NCBI RefSeq assembly: GCF_016808095.1
Contig: NC_068975.1
Coordinates: forward strand, 6,687,501 to 6,751,500
Direction of reading: 5' to 3'
DNA: 64,000 nt
Source of the DNA: Vigna angularis
Taxonomy: Eukaryota > Streptophyta > Magnoliopsida > Fabales > Fabaceae
Both the position numbers and the translations under genes were made by a program. Of the stretch, positions 30,500 to 41,753 are shown piece after piece. How positions within the stretch are numbered: position 1 is the first letter of the stretch; each line of letters starts with the position of its first letter. A model generated the notes under the pieces. The model was not told the DNA's origin. It was given only the letters and a program-made list of their open reading frames with translations, and searched no databases.

Positions 30500-33400
30500 G
30501 TCTTGCCTTGCCAGAAATGTCTTAGGCTACTAACTAATTACCCATTAAACTAAAATCACCTTTAGAAACAAAGTACATAACTCAAACAATCACAAACAAT
30601 TAAGCACAAATAAAAGACTAGACTCTCGGACTCTAATGTGATAAGGCTTAGAGTTTAATCCCTTTTAGCCTAAATCACTCCTAAACGTGAACACAAAAAT
30701 CAAATCAAGCACAACACTTAAGAAACCAGCGGACTCTAATGACCCCTACGAAATACACAACTCAAGTCAATATTAAAGTCTACTCCTATGGTGAAGCTTG
30801 TAGCTTTGGCTAACAAGACACACTCACCTGTCTAGCTATGCTAAAATTAAAGCAAATAAAGTTGCCAAGAGTTTGAAAGAGCACCAAGGACTCCTCCTAA
30901 ACACTTGGACTTTATAAAAGGCCCTTTTACAAAACAAAAATTAAAGCTACCAGTAGGCTAATACAAGCCTATTACAAACAAATTGAACAAAAACAATTAC
31001 AAAAGCAACAATCCTATGCTACGGTCCTATTCATCCTGCAGGAAAACCATGTGCCCAATCTGGCTTCTTGACATCTTAGTCTTGGTTCAACTTTGTTGCT
31101 TCTGGAATCAATTGTCTTGAATCTTATTGCCATGCCCATCCTACAATCACACATGCACAAAACTGATGAGTATTCACTTAGTTAAAACAGATTGCAAAAG
31201 AGGATATAGGGCAGTAAGAACTTCCCTTTCTCTTGGCTGCACAAGCTTTCCACTAAGAATCTGCTGCTGCTCAAATAAACTCCTAGACAATTTGAATTCC
31301 AATGAAAACAACTCTGCACAGATAATTCACACCAATTCAGCAGATGATGTAATTCAACAATGAGCAATTTAAATCCACAAGAGTTTAAACAGTCAGAAGC
31401 AATTAAACTAGATAACTCCCTTTAGTTCAAAGCTTCCAAATTAAATGCTTAGGTTGCTGTTTTCTCAGTAATTTCCTGCTCAAGCTAAACTCTCAACAAA
31501 TCAGTTCTGCACACACCAAAATCAAACCAGATTCTATTAGACACATGCAAATGGTCATTATACCAGATTCAAAAGGATATAAGTCTACGCTGAAACCAAA
31601 CTGATTAACAACCACCCTAGTCTAATCAAAATCAGATTAATCCAATGCAATGCAGAACAATTCCAATTCAGAATCAGATTCAGATTGGCTAATCCTAGTG
31701 TACAAAAATTATCATACCAGATCAACTTCCAAATAATGCTAAGCAATACAAGCTATAACAGGAATAGTTCAACCAAAACAGGAGCAATTTAAGGTGAAAG
31801 AAACTCCCTTCAATTCAGATGGCTGCTACTGGTTGCTCAACGAATACACTCTTGTTGTTGTTAACCAGCCTTGGATCTCCTAGCTTTTGTCTACTCTTCC
31901 TTTTCACTCGGTCTAGTGCAACTGATGCAGTCACAAAGAAGATGTCTTTTGCTCTCTAGGAATAAACTACAAGAAAATCACACCCAATTCAGCAAATCAC
32001 AACATCCAACAAATTGCAATCTATAACACAAACAGTTTAAACAAACAGAAGCAATATAGCTAAGCAACTTCCCTAATTAATGCTATTTCTAGTTGTTGGC
32101 TTTAGTGGACTTTGTTGTAGGTTCTTCCTCGTGCTCAACTAATCAGCAGATTCATTCTTCACTTGTAGACATCCTACACTGCATTCTTGTAACTGATGCA
32201 CTAGCTATATGACACCAATTAAATCAGGTCTACACAGCTACACTAAAAACAGTAGATCCACCACATGATACAATGCAGGAAAATTGAAGAATAAGTTGAT
32301 TCACAATTAAATGACCAGTATAACATGTATAGCAAATCAGTGAATTAAACTGATCAGAATCAATGGACAAAAACTGGTGACAACAATGTTCAAGATTAAT
32401 CAAAAGTAGCAGACCAATCTGATCAAACCAATGAAATACAATGTGCAGCAGTATGTGCAGAAGTATGTGTAATCAGGAATTGGCAATTAAAACAGTGTTG
32501 ATGCAACAAAATGAAGAAGTTCAAAATGCAATCAGAACAGGTAAAGTAGCAGTGATTCAACAAACAAATTAAGGTTCAAAATGAATGCAAGAGCAGATTA
32601 AAATGAGTACAATCACAGCTGCTTTAGTTTGATCACTCAAACTCTTTTTCCTGCACAATGAACATTCAACAACACAGTTAGATAAACAATGAAATTCTCT
32701 ATTTCAAAGTGCCAAGGAATTAGGCCAAATTAGCCTCACGAAACTCACTACACTCAGGCTTCAATTTGAAAACTTAAAGCACTTAAAATGGAAAGGTTTG
32801 GAAGGGAGATTCTCCCTTGGCAGTACAAAGCTGGAAAGTCTTTCAGACCACCACCACCTAAGATGCTACCAAACACACAAACCCTCTTTCAAATTCCAGA
32901 AACCAAAGTGTAACAAGCTTCTCAATCAAGCATGGCTAGGCTAAGGTCAAAATCAGAAACCAGAACAGAACAGGACAGCCACTAAAGCAAAGGAATTGAC
33001 AGCTCAACAGAGAAACTGACTCAAGATAAACTCTAGACCAGATTACAAAAACAAACAAAAACTTCAATTAGGAACAGCAGAACAGAATGCACATACATTG
33101 AGACAAAAACCAGGAAAGTCAATCAAGACAAACAAGAAACAAGGTAATGAATAAGGTGAGCACACAAACAAAACCTAACAAGGGATCTAGAACAGATTAA
33201 GAAAGCAAATAAAAGAATGCAGTAATGAATTGCAGAACTGGGTGTTGAACACAGATTTCAGATGCAAAATTGAACTTGTCCAATAGCTATTTTTAGCAAT
33301 TTCAATTCTGGACACAATTACACACTGAAATCCATTCGAACAAGTTTAATGATGCTTGTTTTGATCATTCAAGGCCAGTTTACACAATTTCATAGGCTTT

Positions 33401-34393
33401 TACTCAAATTCACATGTTCAGTTCCTTGTTTTTCTTTTCAGAATTTGCCTCTTTTGAACTGATTTACTCAACTCATGCCTTTATTTCATTTTGGACCAAA
33501 ACAGTGATTAACAAGCATTGAAACAACTTAGTTTTGCAGTTTAGAAAATTTAAAAATGGTTTGCAAAGACTCTAGGATTAAATATAAAAATTCCAGCAAT
33601 GATCTACTACTGAAATGAACAAAAACAAAGCAAAAGACTCAAGCAATGAAATATGCAGTTCGGTCTACTGCTTGCAAGTAATTTCTGCTGTGACTTTCAC
33701 ACTAACAACCAAGCTAATGCTGAGCATATCACAGCTTTTCTGTTTGGCACTTTGTTACTAGTCATCTCAGCATTCCAACTCAATTTTAAAAGTGCAGAAT
33801 AGCTTCAATGTTCAGATTCAACAGCTTATTAAAACAAGTTCACAACAGCAAATTCAAATCAGATCTGCTGCTCATTTCATGCATCCGAGCTCTCAGTATT
33901 GAATGTCATAGCTCATACGGTATGCACATTGAACATACAATCAGATCACCACAAACACAACTCAAATAAGAAATACAACTTGAAGTTATGAACAAGAAAA
34001 ATCAACTAACATGACTATGACAAAACAGAATTCGATTTCAAAAGAAAATTGACTCAAAATAGAATGCACCGATTTAAAATGATGAAACACTAACTCAAAC
34101 ACAGAAAAAAATGCACAGATGCACCTAATTCAGAATATAGAACTCAAAACAAGACAGCGATTTGAATCAAAGACGCGAGACAAAACAAAAAAACACAACA
34201 CTGAATCAAATGAAACAAAACTCAAAACAGAAACAATGAACGAAACAGAAATTTAACGAAACAAAACGCGAATCAAATGAACAAAATATGAATCGGCCAA
34301 GACCGAATCGAAACAACTCAACTCAGACTCAAGCGAAAACAACGGAAAAACAGAGAACGCGAGACTACTTACCTCTGAAGCGTGCTCGAACCA
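30500..34393 (-). other. Non-coding interior of the gag-only element
   Basis: About 3.9 kb between the primer-binding site and gag. It is A-rich on the plus strand, with many recurring AACAG, CAGATT and AATTCAG words, but no open frame, domain or tandem array stands out. It would be a very long 5' leader if transcription starts in the right-hand LTR. Confidence 0.7.
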
Positions 34394-34408
34394 GGCTCTG
34401 ATACCACT
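34394..34408 (-). promoter_or_regulatory. Primer-binding site (initiator tRNA-Met type)
   Basis: The plus strand GGCTCTGATACCACT is the complement of AGTGGTATCAGAGCC, the standard plant initiator-tRNA-Met primer-binding sequence, placed directly after the 5' LTR on the minus strand. Confidence 0.92.
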
Positions 34409-35253
34409 TGATGGACGAACGCCCGAGGAGAGACCGAAGACGCGACGCGGACTCCTCGAAGCTTCCTCTAGAGATATGATGCAGCGGAATTGATTGGAAC
34501 GGAGCAAATCTGAGAATGAACACGAAGAACCCTAAGCTGGAACTAAGGAACCCTAGAGAGGCGCAGAATATCAAATGAACCGATTAATCGGTTCAAATGA
34601 CTGAGTGAATGGTGGAAAAGAAGGATGAACGGAGGAAATAAGGTTTGTTCGGTGAAAAATGAAGGAATAATGAAAATGAAGGAGAAAGTGAGACGAAAAC
34701 CTAGCGGAGAAGATGAGATTCGGTGGAAAAACCTGAATCTAGGGTTGCAATGATGGAAGAAAGGTATAACAGAGGTTGAACGTGGAATCTGGGATGAAAC
34801 CAAAACAAAACGGTGAAAAGGGATGTGGTTGATGGCCAAGGAGCTATTGAGAGAGTGAAATGCAAATGACGCTGTGTGGAGGCGTGATGGAATGAAGAAT
34901 GCGCTATGGAGACGTGGCTGGCGCGAGAAGCTGATGTAACGAGGAGCTGACGCGTGCACGAGATGTGGCGGTGAGAAGTCAGCGTGGAGGATGAGAGAGA
35001 AAGCACCGTGGAATTTTGGAGAAATGGAAGAATGAGAGTGTGCTTGGAAGGTGGCTAGAGGAAGTCTTTGGACTCTCTAGCTTGACTTTCAAGAGAGAAT
35101 AGTTTCTATTTCAGAAAGTCTAATTCTCATTATTCTCAAAAAGTCACAATACAATAAAGAAGATGGGTATTTATAGTAACCCATGCTCCTTAAGAGCTAA
35201 GCTAGGAAAAGTAAAAATATAAAAGGAGGACTACGTCAAGGAGGATTCCATCA
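34409..35253 (-). repeat. 5' LTR of the gag-only element
   Basis: 845 bp, the same length as its partner and differing at about 8 sites (for example CCTCCAGAG against CCTCTAGAG). It is followed by the target duplication AGTAG. Transcription would start here on the minus strand. Confidence 0.93.
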
Positions 35254-35520
35254 AGTAGTGTCAGTAATAATTATCTACGATTTTCTGAAAATCACTACTT
35301 TTTTCGAGGGTTTTCAAAACCGTCGGTATTACCATAATTTTCACAAAACCGTCGGTAATTACCAGGGGTTTCCAAAATTGCCGGTAATTATTAGAGATTT
35401 TTAAAATTGTCGAGGTTTCGACAAAACCGCCGCTAATTACTGGAGATTTCCAGAACCACTGACACTTGTAGGAGTGTTTCCAAGACCGTCGAGAATGAAA
35501 ATCAATTTTTTTATATTTCA

Positions 35521-36248
35521 AATATTATCTAATTTTCATAAAAAATGCTTTAATAATAATAGACATAATTAAATAATTTGAAAATAAAATTAAATATTAT
35601 TATATAAAGTATACTCTAAACATTGTTAATTTATTAAATACTCTAAACAAACTTTTACTTCATAATTAGAGAATATGACAAAAGATGGCATAAACTTTTA
35701 GAATTAATGTCAAAATTACTCCCTTTTATCATTATATAGTGTAAAACCCTTCCAAAGAAGTTAAATCTCACACTTCTCACATATCTCACATATTTTCTTT
35801 ATGTCCTTGATTCCATTCTACTCACATAAGAAAAGAGTTTCTTGCTATATTATTTTTATTCTTTTATATTAATTGATTCTGGTTACTTATTTCTATTTCT
35901 CCGATAGGTTTAAAACTATGAGTTTCAATTATTAATGATGAATGACTTATTTTTAGATAATTTTTTATTTGAAATTATATATTCATTATTAATGATCTAA
36001 TTTACATCTATAAATTTCATAAATTTTATTGTCTCTTGTTAATCCTAATTCTTTGAACCAGTTTCTATCACTTTAACCTCAACTAAGAAAAAAAACTAAA
36101 TTACTATTTACCACTAGCTCTCCAATCCAATCACATAGAAGAGTACGATATGACATTGATAGTAAGCTTCCTTGTAGCCATATTAACAGTCTAGAATCAT
36201 ATATTGAAATAAACAAGTTTTGTAAGAATATTAGAACAATACGAGAAT
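35521..36248. other. AT-rich intergenic DNA
   Basis: Nothing recognised over about 730 bp. It ends with AAT, the 3-bp target site of the following CACTA element. Confidence 0.5.
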
Positions 36249-36936
36249 CACTAGTAAAAATATGGGCTTTTAACGCGCTATATACGTCTCGGTTTTACTG
36301 AAACCGAAGAGTATAAAAGCACGGTGGCATAATTGTAAATTTAGGGAAGGAGATATGCCTCGGTTAAGATGGAACCGAAGCCCAAGAGGTCTACTACCTC
36401 GGTTGAGTCAGAAACCGATGCCTGAAGCACTGCCACGTTGCCCCTGCTCTAATGTAAATCAGTTGACAACTTTTTTAAATTCAGATTACTGCCTCGGTTA
36501 CAGTCAGAAACGAGGCGTAAACGTTGCCACGTACCGTACTTCTGTGCTGCTCCTATGCACATCCTCTGCACGCAGTTGATTGACAGTCATACTACTTCAG
36601 TTATCCGCAGAACCGAGGCAGAAAGGTTAAGCTATGGCATCGTAGGGTTCCAACCGAGGCATATAGCTATTATATTTTTTATTTTTTGTTATTTTCTGCT
36701 AGTATAGGCACCGGTTAGTTGTAACACTCGAAGCAGTATACCTTTATCAACCCCTCCCTCCGCGACTGTTCCATTCATAACTGCAGCATAGACTACCTCG
36801 GTTAGGATAGAGCCGGTGCCGAAATTCGATACGACCTCGGCCTTAAATGAAACTGAGGCATATATAATTTTTTTGAATTTTTTTAAAGATGTTTAGGCAT
36901 CGGGGTTTGATAGAACCGCGTTAGTATCTCGCCTAC
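36249..36936. repeat. 5' subterminal repeat region of the CACTA
   Basis: About 700 bp with roughly fifteen copies of CCTCGGTT, AACCGAGG and variants in both orientations, often as facing pairs separated by 10-15 bp. In En/Spm such motifs bind the TNPA-type protein; here that role is an inference. It ends at the 5-bp target CCTAC of the nested element. Confidence 0.8.
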
Positions 36937-38242
36937 TGATAACAGTTGAAAAACTGTTATTTTCATGCTTAAAATTGATACTAAAAGCAACCTTTAGACT
37001 TAGAAACTAGCTTGAAATCATACTTTTATCCATATTTTCAGAAATAAGAGAGCTGGACAGGTTTATGCTTGATTTCAGTGTTTTTGTGCAGATTTTAAGG
37101 TGAATTTAGTGAAAGAAGTGAAGAATGAGAGAGAGGGAATCAGAAAAGGAATCAAAGAGTGCAAAAAGAGAAGTCGCAATTGCCGCTCAGCGGCAGTTTA
37201 CCGCTGAGCGGCACTCAGAAGCTCACGGGAGGACCGCTGAGGGGCAAAATGGCCGCTGAGGGGAAGAACCGAGCTGACGCACTTACCGCTGAGCGGTAGT
37301 TTACCGCTGAGCGGCACTTTAATGGGCTTGGACCTAATATTTTGTAATTTACGAATGATATATAAGCTTTAGGGTTTCCTAGGGTTAGGCATCTTTGGCA
37401 GAAACGAGGCAAACACTCTCTCTTCCACCCCTTTGAAGGAGGATCTTGGATGCTCAGGCTACCTCTTCACCTTTTTAGGGTTTATTCTTTCATACTTTCA
37501 TTGTAATTCATCTAGGTTCACCATGAATATGGTGAACTAAACTTTGTATGTTTGTTGGGGAATCAATGTAATCTCTTGAAGCTCTCATATATGGAATTTA
37601 TGCTTGCATCTTAATCTAAGATTTATGCTTTCTTTCATCATTAGTTAAGGTTTTTCCTCTTTGCTTAATGCTTGCATAGTTTAACTCATTCAATGCATGA
37701 TCATTGGTTTTGTCGATACGGGAACGTACGGGGAAGTCTAGATCCGGGGAATTTCTCCCAATATTATATTGGTTGTCGTTAAGCTCCTGCACTTATGAAC
37801 TAATCATTAGGAATGCTAGGAATTGTATGAACTCGTGATTAGGGAGAAGCCATCTAGAATGGTACTTTAGAAAGTGGCATTAACAATGATGATTTGAATG
37901 TTGAATTCCTAAAATGTATGAGAGTGGATGAGATGAAATTGACCCCCAACAACATATTTATTCATATATTTCATTGAAAGTGTTTATCTTTTGTCTTTGC
38001 CATTGATCAAACTTCATGCATACATGTTTATTTTGTTTTTCGTCTTGCATATAAAAATCCAAATATTTCGTTTGTAAGTCCTAGCTAATCAACAAATCAC
38101 ATAACTAAACTAGGCCGTGAGTCCTTTGGGAGGAACGATACTTGGTCTTACCAAGTTTATTACTTGAACGATTCGGTCATACTTGCCGATTGAAAAACAA
38201 GTTTGTGACATCATATTTTGGTGCTTACAAATTTGTCCATCA
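36937..38242 (+). repeat. 5' LTR (1306 bp)
   Basis: It starts TGATAACAGTTGAAAAACTG, with the inverted CAGTTGAAAAACTG making a small terminal hairpin, and ends TTTGTCCATCA. At 37170-37320 it has at least six CCGCTNAGCGG or CCGCTGAGGGG motifs, and downstream a TATATAAGC box (37360) that may be the promoter. It is 18 bp longer than its partner because of one extra CCGCTGAGCGG unit. Confidence 0.94.
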
Positions 38243-38275
38243 AGTTTTTGGCGCTGTTGCCTGGGACTCGTGGTT
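38243..38275 (+). promoter_or_regulatory. Primer-binding site (tRNA-Asp-like)
   Basis: TTTTTGGCGCTGTTGCCTGGG follows the LTR after two or three bases. The plant tRNA-Asp complement is TGGCGCCGTTGCCGGGGA; two or three mismatches are visible. Athila and Tat elements commonly use tRNA-Asp. Confidence 0.7.
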
Positions 38276-38329
38276 TAACTAGTTAATTTGTGTGATTATT
38301 GATTATCTTTGACTTTAATTTTGAATTTC

Positions 38330-38456
38330 TGTTTTTATTTTTTCTGTTTTTATTTTATTTTATTTTATTTTATTTTATTTTATTTTATTTTATTTTTCTG
38401 TTTTTATTTTATTTTATTTTATTTTCTGTTTTTATTTTTATTTTATTTTATTCTCT
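38330..38456 (+). repeat. TTTTA microsatellite
   Basis: About 125 bp of near-perfect TTTTA units with two TTTCTG interruptions, located between the primer-binding site and the first frame. Confidence 0.92.
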
Positions 38457-38511
38457 GAATCTTATAACTTCTCCTATATCTTTTTGTGCTAACGATTGTT
38501 TTTAGGGTTTT

Positions 38512-39390
38512 GTGCTTAATGTCTACAGAATGCAATTTGGTCAAGAATTTAACTATATGGGCACTCAATTCTACCAAAGTAATCTCAACCACTGGTGGGA
38601 ACCTCACTCAAGCATGGATCAAAGCCAATTTTGGCAAGCTGCTGGACAATTTGAGAATCAACCACAACAACAATGGCAGCGAAAACCCTCTCTATCAGAA
38701 AGTTTGGAGGACACCCTTCAACGATTTTTGAAAAATTCCGACTCTACTCAGAAAAGCATTGAAGAATCATGTAAAAGGATGGAGATGCACTTTCGTTACA
38801 TTAGTCAGAGATTGAATGATGAGGTTAATACTGAAGTTAACCTTAAGGAGGAAGGGCAAACCAATGTCACCGAAAGTGACAAGATTCTTGATGAGAAAAA
38901 AATAGAGGGAGATGCGGAAAAGATAGAGAGAAAAGAGAAAGAAGAGTTGAGTGAGAAAAATAAAGATGAAGAAAAAGAGAAAGAAGTGTTTGAGAGAGAA
39001 GAGAGAAAGAAGATTTGTGTGAAAATAAAGAAGTGGAGGAGAAAAAGAGAAGGGAAGAAAAAAATAAAAGAAAAGAATAAGAGAAAATTTGGGGAGAGAA
39101 AGCGTAAGAAAAAGAAGATGAGAGGAAAGAAGAAGGAATCATATGAAAAATCCCATCCTCATCTAAAGAAGAATCATAGGAAGGAAAAGAAATTTAAGTG
39201 CTTAATGGAAATCTTCAAGAAATTGGAGATTAAAGTTCCTATGATTGAGACACTGCAACAGGTTCCTGGTTTGATCAAATTTCTGAAGAAGTTCAGTAGG
39301 AAGAAGAAAAAGAAGAAGGAACTTGAGCTTTACTGGGTCAAGCTAATGACGTCAAAAGAGCGCTTGCTGGGAGGTAACCCAGTGATTTAA
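38512..39390 (+). CDS. Gag remnant of Athila type
   Basis: An open frame of 292 codons. The first 60 residues are Gln/Asn/Trp-rich (QFWQAAGQFENQPQQQWQ), residues 70-110 are helical, and residues 115-235 are dominated by Lys and Glu. Residues about 238-275 (KCLMEIFKKLEIKVPMIETL, VPGLIKFLKKFSRKKK) match the block that in Athila-type Ty3 polyproteins lies between gag and protease. The frame then runs into a GGGAGGTAACCCAG hairpin and stops. The capsid and protease domains are missing. Whether a protein is made is unknown; the open frame in a young element makes it plausible. The start could be the Met at 38512 or MQFGQEF a few codons on. Confidence 0.6.
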   Translation: MLNVYRMQFGQEFNYMGTQFYQSNLNHWWEPHSSMDQSQFWQAAGQFENQPQQQWQRKPSLSESLEDTLQRFLKNSDSTQKSIEESCKRMEMHFRYISQRLNDEVNTEVNLKEEGQTNVTESDKILDEKKIEGDAEKIERKEKEELSEKNKDEEKEKEVFEREERKKICVKIKKWRRKREGKKKIKEKNKRKFGERKRKKKKMRGKKKESYEKSHPHLKKNHRKEKKFKCLMEIFKKLEIKVPMIETLQQVPGLIKFLKKFSRKKKKKKELELYWVKLMTSKERLLGGNPVI

Positions 39391-39645
39391 AAACTTTTGA
39401 TTTTATTTTGTTTTTGTACCTTTTAATTTGTGGACATTATCTTGTAAATATTGTGTTGGATCCAGCATCTACTGAAGGATGCTAGAGGGTTAAGTATCTA
39501 CTGAAGGATACTAGGTTTGTAACACCTACTGATGGGTGTTAATGAGTAAATTTTGCACCTACTGATGGGTGTTGGTGGATTTTGGGTCAGGCTCGTGACG
39601 TTAAACAAGCGCTACCTGGGAGGCAACCCAGTTGATTGATTGTTT
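39330..39645 (+). repeat. Paired GGGAGGYAACCC hairpins and TACTGATGG repeats
   Basis: GACGTCAAAAGAGCGCTTGC then CTGGGAGGTAACCCAG (about 39349-39383) is repeated 251 bp later as GACGTTAAACAAGCGCTACC then TGGGAGGCAACCCA (about 39597-39632). Each forms a stem CTGGG/CCCAG with a six-base loop. Between them, ACCTACTGATGGGTGTT-type units recur four times at 25-40 bp spacing. Confidence 0.8.
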
Positions 39646-40517
39646 CTGTTTGTTTATTTTAGTTAGGATTTGCATAAGCATGTTTAACATTGAATTGTAG
39701 GGAACCCATGAGGGGCATGTAGGGAAGACACGTAGGTTAAGAAAAGAAGGAGAGGAGCACATCACGAAAGTGCCGCTGAGCGGTATTTTACCGCTGAGCG
39801 GTATTTTACCGTTGAGCGGTACTCTCGCAGATTGGGCTTTAGTTCCCCTTAGCGGGACCCGAGCCCATTAGGGTATTTTTAAACCCTAAGCTGCGCAAAG
39901 TCTTATACTTTCTGGCTTTTCTCTGCACAAACACTTCCACACACCTTCTCCTAGGTTTTCCACATCTTTTCACTTTTCCCTCTTAAGAAAATATCTCTTC
40001 CACTCACTTTTTCACTAGTGTGCTATCAAAGTTTGGGGTTGGAAGAGAGCATTCTAACTTGGAAGCATTCTCATTGCATCTAGCATCTCCACCCAAGTAA
40101 GTAAAATGCATTTTGTTCATTCTAGGGTTCTTGAATTTGAATATGATTGTCAAAGCATGAATATTTAGGGGTTTTGATTTCTATGCATGATTTGATGATA
40201 TATTTGATGTTTGAACCGATTAAACTGCATGATTATGAACTGGAAAACTGAAAATTGCATTTGGGTGGAGTTAGGACAGCTTTAAAATAGGTTTTTCCAA
40301 AATCTGCAGAGTTACCGCTGAGGGGTAATCTGCCGCTGAGCGGCACTCTGCCAGATTTGATTTTTCTGAAATTTTGCGTGTTGGAATGTGGCACTGGTGG
40401 CGCTGAGGGGAAATTCTGGCCCTCAGCGGTGGTTTAGCTTCGAAAGGAGTTGTGTTCTGTGTTTTACTAATGATTAACATCATGTTCTGTGGTTTTGTGT
40501 GTGTTTTGAATGTAGGA
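39646..40517 (+). other. Leader of the plant transposon protein gene
   Basis: No open frame. Clusters of CCGCTGAGCGGTATTTTA occur at 39770-39825 and 40315-40435. TTTTAAACCC and TTCTCTGCACAAAC near 39880-39925 may mark a second promoter. A probable intron starts at CCCAAGTAAGTAAAATG (about 40097) and ends TTTTGAATGTAG (40516), just before the ATG. Confidence 0.5.
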
Positions 40518-41753
40518 ATGGCATCTTCATCAGGAAAAAGATTGAAAACCATGGCAACCAAGAGAAAGGAAAAGGAACCAGAGCAACCCCATTCTGGCAG
40601 GTTCCTCTCAAGGAAACATGAGAAGCACTTTAGGGTGGTTCAGGACAGGAGACTTCTGATGGAGAGAAAGGTTGGAATGATACCTAACTTTGCTCCTCAA
40701 TTTGGAGAGCAAGTGTTAGGGAATGATTGGGGAAAGCTAGCCACTTATCCTGCACCTGCCAACATAGCTGTGGTGAAGGAATTTTACGCCAATGCAAAGA
40801 AGATTGGTGATTATCCAGCTGAGAATTATTTGGGCTATGTCAGAGGCCATGCTATCAGGTATGATCCTGATTCTATCAACAACTTCCTGGATACTGTGTG
40901 GGTTGGTGAGCAATGTCAGTTTGCTCTTTGCATGGAGGAAGGTGCTGATTTTGAGGATGTGGAGAGAGTGTTATGTATACCTGGAGGACACTTTCAAAGG
41001 AATAGATCTGGCTCAGTGGTTAACATTAGGAGGACAGATTTGACTCCTCTTGCAAAATATTGGATGGCATTTTCTCATGCCAACATTCAGCCATGTTCAC
41101 ATGTGTCAGATATTACTCTCAGCAGGGCACTATTCATCTACTGTGCTATCAGAAATTTGAATGTTAATATTGGGCAGGTGATAGCTGATGAAATTAGTGT
41201 ATGTGCTAACACCTCAAACAACAAAGCACCACTAGGACATCCTTCTTTGATTACTCACCTTTGCAAGCTAGCTGGGGTGGATACTTCTGTTCCACCATTT
41301 GAGAGGCCAAGAAAAGCTATTGATGAGGCCTATTATAGACAGTACTGTGGAGGTGAGGATGTAGCTCAGCCAGTTCCACCACGCCGTGCTCGTGGAGAGA
41401 GAGGGCCAGCACAGAGCCAGACATCTGCTGATACACATGAAGCAGAACCATTTCAGATGAGGGACATGTATATGTCTCTTATAGGTGCTCAGTTGCAGTC
41501 CATTCACAGAGGGCAGGTGGCCACTGCTGAGATGATAGTGGGGATGTATGATACACCTCCAGCCCACAGGTGGACTATGGATGAATTCCACAATGTAGTA
41601 GCTTGGCCAGAAGATCCAGTACATGGAGGAGGAGCTGGAGCAGCTGAAGCTTCAACTAGAGAGATGGAAGAAGATGAAGCTGAGGAGGAGGATGCATTTG
41701 ATGATGATGAAGATGAGGTGGAAGAGGAAGATACAGAGGACAACTTAGACTGA
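40518..41753 (+). CDS. Putative plant transposon protein (Transposase_32-like)
   Basis: The frame opens at 40452, but the Met at 40518 (MASSSGKRLKTMATKRKEKE) directly after a splice-acceptor-like TGAATGTAG is the better start, giving 411 residues. A basic N-terminus (1-45) is followed by a globular region with RDRRLLMERK-like text, FAPQFGEQVLGNDWGKLATY, VVKEFYANAKK, YDPDSINNFLDTVWV, VNIRRTDLTPLAKYWMAFSH and NKAPLGHPSLITHLCKLAGV. This pattern is that of the family named putative plant transposon protein (Pfam Transposase_32, as I recall). The last 45 residues are almost all Asp and Glu. Its biochemical role is unknown. A broken copy lies at 62715-63778. The intact frame in a recently inserted element suggests it matters for the element. 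Confidence 0.75.
   Translation: MASSSGKRLKTMATKRKEKEPEQPHSGRFLSRKHEKHFRVVQDRRLLMERKVGMIPNFAPQFGEQVLGNDWGKLATYPAPANIAVVKEFYANAKKIGDYPAENYLGYVRGHAIRYDPDSINNFLDTVWVGEQCQFALCMEEGADFEDVERVLCIPGGHFQRNRSGSVVNIRRTDLTPLAKYWMAFSHANIQPCSHVSDITLSRALFIYCAIRNLNVNIGQVIADEISVCANTSNNKAPLGHPSLITHLCKLAGVDTSVPPFERPRKAIDEAYYRQYCGGEDVAQPVPPRRARGERGPAQSQTSADTHEAEPFQMRDMYMSLIGAQLQSIHRGQVATAEMIVGMYDTPPAHRWTMDEFHNVVAWPEDPVHGGGAGAAEASTREMEEDEAEEEDAFDDDEDEVEEEDTEDNLD

Larger units (their letters stand above)
28428..35253 (-). mobile_element. Young gag-only LTR retrotransposon (TR-GAG type)
   Basis: 6826 bp with two 845-bp LTRs and a perfect 5-bp duplication AGTAG (28423-28427 and 35254-35258). The primer-binding site next to the right LTR and polypurine tract next to the left LTR put transcription on the minus strand. 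The interior holds one gag-like frame (30499-29372) and about 3.9 kb without coding capacity; protease, RT, RNase H and integrase are absent. The LTRs differ at about 8 sites by eye, so the insertion is recent and must have used another element's enzymes. Confidence 0.92.
28320..35520. mobile_element. Remnant of a transposon with GTCGGTAATTACC-type repeats, split by an LTR element
   Basis: The DNA on both sides of the LTR element (28320-28427 and 35254-35520) carries dense short repeats of ACCGTCGGTAATTACC, GGTTTTCAAAACC and GGTTTCCAAAA type in both orientations, like subterminal regions of CACTA or Mutator-like elements. The LTR element split it, duplicating AGTAG. No terminal motif or coding part is recognised. 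Confidence 0.5.

Noticed and set aside
37215..37412. Small minus frame in the young LTR
   Set aside because: Within the palindrome cluster and not preserved in sister LTRs.
41268..41743. Minus frames opposite the plant transposon protein
   Set aside because: Antisense shadows of the acidic tail and neighbouring codons; Ser-rich text mirrors the GAA/GAT-rich sense strand.
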